A stretch of DNA of 64,000 bases from NCBI GenBank assembly GCA_001466705.2, contig LATX02000198.1:186001-250000 (forward strand). Direction: 5' to 3'. Source of the stretch: Moniliophthora roreri. Taxonomy: Eukaryota > Basidiomycota > Agaricomycetes > Agaricales > Marasmiaceae. Under the pieces are notes generated by a model. That model saw only the letters and a program-made list of their open reading frames with translations, did not search any database and was not told the origin of the DNA. This document shows positions 59,344 through 64,000 of the stretch, one piece after another (the stretch's first letter is position 1; each line of letters begins with the position of its first letter). The position numbers and the translations under genes are program-made.

Positions 59344-61694
59344 ATGTCGACTGTCGAGCAGGTACGTTGGTTAACCACAACGGAATCAAATCCTCGCTCA
59401 TTTTAACTCTTTACTCAGAACAGTGCTCTGCCAGTGTTGGCTGCACAAATACCACTACCACCTTCACCACCTCAGTCTGTAAGGGAAGATGAGGTTCGAT
59501 ACATTCAGTATATGAAATCCCATGAAATTTGCTTATTGGTTCGTTCAAAGTCTACATCACGTTATGGAACTGCTCCGTCGTCAATCGATGCTACAGGAAT
59601 GGCCAAAAAAAAGAAGGGATCTACAGTTCAACAGTCATGGCAGAAGTTGATGGCAGAAGTTGAGAAATATGATGATGGAACGGTGAAGAACTGGAAGGAA
59701 GATATTGATACCCTACTGGTCTTTGTACGTCTGCCTTTCACGCACCATGTTGAGATTTCCTTACACTTGAACAGGCCGGTCTCTTCTCCGCTGTCGTCAC
59801 TGCGTTCCTCATCGAAGCATACCAGTGGCTCTCAGAAGACCCCGCAGACACTACAGTCGTGCTCCTTACCCGAATCTCCATGCAACTCAATGCCTCACAG
59901 ACTATACTCCCAGAACACCCACAGTTTGAACCAGATGCATCGTCCATTCGTATCAACTGCTTTTGGTTCTTCAGCCTCGTTTTCAGCCTCACATCTGCAC
60001 TTTTTGGGCTTTTGTGTAAACAGTGGCTTCGAGAGCAGCAGCGAGACCCACCGACTAAAACACCGGGGGAGGCGTTGGCACTGCGCCAAATACGTCGAGA
60101 TAGCTTTGAGAAGTGGGGTGTGTCGCTGTTCTTGTCGGTGCTACCCATTCTACTCGAAATTGCGTTGCTGCTGTTCTTTGTTGGGGTTTTGGATTTGTTG
60201 TGGAATCGGCATCTTATTCCGTTCGCATTCTGCTTCGTCGCAGTTGTGCTTAGTGCAGGGCTGTATTTTGTCACCACATTCCTCCCGGTATTGATCCTCT
60301 TATTCCAGAAACCCAGTTGGCTATCCTACCAGTTCATATGTCCATACAAGTCGCCACAGGCATGGGCAGTTTACCAGCTCTTGGTCAAAGCCCTCCATAC
60401 ACTCCAGGAGATTCCCTTCATTGGCAAATATGGTTATATCTGGAGGTTGGAGGGAAGATTGACAGCTTATACATGGAAACTTGCCTCAGACTGGTCTTCA
60501 TTCGATCTTCAAGTGATCAGATGGTCTAGCCTTGTGTTGCCGGGCTCTTTCAACTTCAATGTTTACGAGCTACGCGCATTCCAACGGGCATTCACCACAT
60601 TCCAAGACAGTCCGTCAATGCTCCCCCATCTTCGGAATGTGTTGGGAACATTGCCTCCTCCTGTGGCAATGTCAGCTGTCCTTGGAGATTGGTCGCTAAC
60701 AATGTGGGGCGATATCCAAGAGTCGGATGTTGAGCTCTGGTTCCGCGATCAAGGGGCATTTCGGAGATCCCTGGACTGGTATGTCGGCAATGTGCCTCAG
60801 CCGACTTTGAGGGATCCTACTCTTCTCCACTCGGAAGGGATCCGATTACTGTCTTTCCATCAGCTCTTGCTAGGAATTGCAAGCTCGACACACACGCCCG
60901 TGCACGAATTTGATCTCGTCCACCACGTCGAGTCACACCACGCAGATTTACAGAAGCTCGTGAATCTTCAGTTCATCATACCATTTGCTGTCATCGAGAA
61001 ATTGTGGATGCACGACGATCCTATCGTCCAAGAGAAGAGCTTGCAATTGATTCCCTTCTTCGAAGAGGCTTTCTCCGCACGTCCAGGGTACGATGAAGCA
61101 CGTCACGATGTGGAACGTTTGGCTTTCATCTCCGCCTTGACGAAGCATCTCAATTGTACCAGTTTCACTTCGTACGTGGCGACAAGTACCCGTGGGCAGG
61201 AATTCATACGTTATATTCATGACCAGATCGTTTCTCGACGTTTATACAAACCGTATGGAAATTGGGATGCTGTCCGACGCCAGGAACTAATTTTGGCTTG
61301 GAATCAGGTGGTTCAGCGCGTTACAGAAATAGGACATTTGTCTTCAAGCTATTTCATGCCTATCCTTGGATTCTCCGTAGAGGCAACGGCCCAAGCCACA
61401 GATGCTCACTCAATCAATGATCCTAACCATCCCCCTCAAACAGAGGACGAAACCGACGTTCCCCAATCTGACCACGAGGTGATTGACGACAGTCAAGGAA
61501 GTGATGTTCCAGGATCGATGAAAAGAGGCGGGCAAGCCAACGAACTAAGCATCAATCCTGACTATCCTCGAGCAAGTGACCGAAGTCATAGTGCTATGAC
61601 TGGCTTTGATCAGGGAGCTGTTCCAGGCTCGGCGGAACGAGGCGAGCAAAACATTGATGAAATTGAGGGTGTTGGTGCCGATGACCGTGTATAG
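59344..61694 (+). CDS. DUF6535 family membrane protein (3 exons, 747 aa)
   Basis: Exons 59344-59361, 59419-59724 and 59775-61694 keep frame. The protein starts MSTVEQNSALPVLAAQ, has a Lys-rich stretch, then the DUF6535 core: WKEDIDTLLVFAGLFSAVVT, AFLIEAYQWLSEDPADTTVV and FWFFSLVFSLTSALFGLLCK, QWLREQQRD, FEKWGVSLFLSVLPILLEIA. Four hydrophobic helices (about residues 110-320) suggest a membrane protein. The remaining 400 residues are soluble, and the C-terminus is acidic with GAVPGSAERGEQN. A 57-nt in-frame segment at 59488-59544 could be a retained or optional intron, because the 54-kb relative has splice-like ends there. The family is common in mushroom genomes with no known function. This is the only unbroken member here. 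Confidence 0.75.
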
Positions 61695-62670
61695 TCTGAG
61701 TGAGTTTCTCTTTGTTCATCCTGTCATTTACTTTGCGCTGACTGTGATCGAGCACGAAAAGGGTACAGTTGGCATTTAAGCAAAAGGAGGCCATACGATA
61801 CATCACTGTAGTCTACAAGCAGGCGGCACATATTGCGTACCCCCTACTCCAACAGCCTCATTTGCACGATCCGAGATGTCTTGCCGTTGTTGAGCCTATG
61901 CACCTTGAGGTCTTGTGTCGGTCTTCCTGCAATGGGATTCGACGTACAATTTCGTGTTATATTGCAATACACATTCTCTTTCTTCTTTCTATGTCATTTC
62001 ACGAGAACGTGTGTTAACCGTCTAGGAAGTCGAACGGCATTAGCGCTTTAATCTGCCTTTGTGATACACACTAGCTTACTATGGTACCTCTGGAAGTTGT
62101 CGAAAACACTATGAACCGCCTTGAAGACCGTGCAGACGGTAAAGTGATCTACATGGAAAAGTTGACATGTGTCCCACCATGCCTAGGCCTCTGGATGTTT
62201 GGTGGATTGTTTGGAACTTTGTCGCGACATTGTCCTTTCGTTTATTTCATTTCATTTCTCCTCAACCAAGGAGATAGATTAGGTATCGCTTTGTTCGCCC
62301 TGGCTCCTATGTTTAGCTGTGTCATTCGGATTACCAGATAATCATCAGTGGCAGTCCTAGTAAAACGCCCGGCAAGAGAGAATCACTCGCCGTCGTTCTT
62401 ACGATGGCCGAACATCTGATAACCTAAACTGGAACCCGAACTTTGCTTTCGCTTCGAGGCCATAATTCTACGCCCGAAACGACTGCAAGATCAAGTCTAA
62501 ATGATCAGTTTCATTTGGGGTGCTATCAGACGAATATAAGTAGACCTGTTATGTGCATTGCATTTGCGAAATCTGTATCGGATGAGGTACAGTATCGAGT
62601 GGACGTGATTTCAGCGACAAGAGAAAGGACAAGAAAGTCAAACTACGCCGATTCCAGAAACAATCCCACA
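61695..62670. other. Intergenic region, no supported gene
   Basis: Short + frames exist (62081-62341 with a hydrophobic middle; 62443-62790), but none has a family signature or splice context that I trust. It contains the 3' flanks of the DUF6535 gene and of the F-box gene. Confidence 0.4.
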
Positions 62671-64000
62671 TCAATGCATCGCCTCGCTCCCGTACCCAAG
62701 CAACTCCGTTTCGTCCTCCGATCTGATATCCGGCACCTGTACTACCCTCACAGCAAGCCCCTCTTCTTGAAGCGCACGCAAGCGCCCTAGGTCAAACTTC
62801 GCTTCCCGTGCATTGACAACCTTCACATATGTTGACCGGAGCCGAGGCGCATGCCTCATACGTGCCTCTAGCATGGCCTCCAATACATCCTTCCCTGTCC
62901 ACTCGTTCCAAACCATCATTGTGAGCGCCCTCAGCTTAGGTACAGTCGTTCCTTTGGTCAACGCCTCCAGAAAGCGAACGGTAATGGTGAAATTGTCGCC
63001 GTTGGTCGGACCAGTCCTTTTCCTTTGCATATCCTTCACGTCCAGCTCGGTCAGATTTGGCATTTTTCGGAGTATCGATAGGAGATGTTGATCGTTGAAG
63101 GGGACACGGTGAAAGCGGAGGGTGCGCAGATTCGATGCGGAGGATGCGATGATATGTAGAATAGGTTTCAGAAAGATGGAATGCAAGTCTTCATTACGCA
63201 TACGCGAATAACACGGGCCATGGAACCTCGCCATATCGAAGAAGAGAGAGGACAACGCCGGGAAAGACATGTCATTCAACAGCTCTGCGACAGGTCCTAG
63301 ATTGATTGGTTCCCCAAAACCGATCTTGAGGGTGTGGAGCGTTGGAAGAGAAAGCTTGGATGTTCTTGGAGGCGGTTGTTCTTTCGAATCCTGGAAAAAC
63401 TGCAGGTGTGCGATTTAAACATTGGGGCAGTGGGCAAAGACATTACAGATGGTATCCACTGATGCATACAACAGTTCGATATTGGTGATTTGCGTAAAGG
63501 GAAAGCGGGACCTTTCAGATATTCTGCTCATGGAACGACAAAAACGAGCTGCCAAGCTATGGATGGATGATGAAGCGGCAAAATATTCGAGAAAGGCTGG
63601 GGTATCCTCCTCAATCGGAATGCGGACTCTGAGATCGGAAAGGACAGGAAAGTGATGGGGAAGACTGAAAAGTAGACGGCTAGAAAAGGTATTGTCATCA
63701 GATTTTGAATCAATGGTCAACGCCAGAGAGCGAATGCGCTGTGCATGTTGGAAGATTAACTCGAGCATATGACGTGTAAAGTTGAGGTATCTTGTGGCGG
63801 AGAAGGCAGGTAGGTCATCCGCCGTCGCGGACGTTACGATGGCTTGTTCCTGCGATGTGAACCCGTACTCCACAAAGATCGTCACCGCAAGTGGATGGGA
63901 ACTGGAGCGCTTCAAGTGGGACATAAGCCGTTTTATATATAGCTCCGAGTATCCAAATCGCGGAATTCGGACAAGGAATGATGCCCAAAGTGCAGGTGTT
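62671..64000 (-). pseudogene. F-box/LRR-type protein, partial, one in-frame stop
   Basis: A single frame enters from the right edge (TPALWASFLVRIPRFG), the segment that usually follows the F-box in agaricomycete F-box proteins, so the F-box itself lies off the window. It continues to TGA at 62671. It shows irregular leucine-rich repeats: IRSLALTIDSK, FPVLSDLRVRI, ITNIELLYAS, LPTLHTLKIGFG, LRTLRFHRVPF, LPNL-like MPNLTELDV and LRALTMMVW. One TAA at 63417-63415 interrupts it after CPNV; the same frame is open on both sides, so this may be a recent mutation, a sequencing error or a missed small intron. F-box proteins choose substrates for SCF ubiquitin ligases. Confidence 0.65.

Noticed and set aside
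62081..62341. 86-aa + strand ORF with hydrophobic middle
   Set aside because: Short, no family pattern and no splice context. Could be chance.

Overview
The window looks like nuclear DNA of a mushroom-forming basidiomycete (Agaricomycetes). The signs are spliceosomal introns of about 45-60 nt, Ty3/gypsy retrotransposons including a chromovirus, a DUF6535 membrane-protein family, an F-box/leucine-rich-repeat gene, and an assembly broken by single 'n' characters inside repeats. It splits into two unlike halves. Positions 1 to about 39.1 kb are AT-rich and almost wholly repeats. From about 39.6 kb to the end the DNA is richer in G+C and carries ordinary housekeeping and accessory genes.

Repeat half. 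An unrecognised multi-exon gene, called S1 here (+ strand, 1.3-8.1 kb), is split by a 2.2-kb fold-back element (1972-4205) with about 410-465-nt inverted arms around an inverted 42-nt minisatellite. A Ty3/gypsy element, G1 (- strand, 8.5-24.3 kb), is itself hit by a hAT-like non-autonomous element (11011-12650) and by a complete but decayed chromovirus, G2 (14029-21218, 434-bp LTRs, extra 3' ORF). Removing G2 restores the G1 reading frame across the target-site duplication. An unclassified repeat, R (24.3-26.3 kb), holds a solo LTR with a perfect target-site duplication. A second G1 copy (+, 26.3-29.3 kb) runs into an inverted second S gene, S2 (-, 29.3-36.7 kb), which carries its own R insertion. 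Several kilobases are present two or three times only because sequence on either side of an 'n' repeats; these copies (20066-21669/21671-23274, 28856-31662/31664-34278/34280-35354, 50856-51522/51524-52190) look like uncollapsed contig overlaps.

Gene half. In order: a 1157-aa tandem-BTB plus CAP-Gly protein (-); the sulfite reductase beta subunit MET5 (-, 6 exons, 1430 aa), divergent from tRNA-splicing endonuclease SEN2 (+, 5 exons, 396 aa); ribosomal protein RPL2/uL2 (-, 3 coding exons, 254 aa, with a likely 5'-UTR intron); a small TIR element made largely of telomere-like CCCTAA sequence upstream of RPL2; DUF6535 remnants; a 12-exon cyclopropane-fatty-acyl-phospholipid synthase-like gene (-, 525 aa); an apparently intact DUF6535 gene (+, 747 aa); and an F-box/LRR-type gene (-) running off the right edge with one in-frame stop.

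Exon structures for BTB-CAP-Gly, MET5, SEN2, RPL2, CFA and DUF6535 were read by hand from splice signals. In each case the summed exon length is a multiple of three and the joined protein keeps the family motifs. Nothing here was checked against a database.
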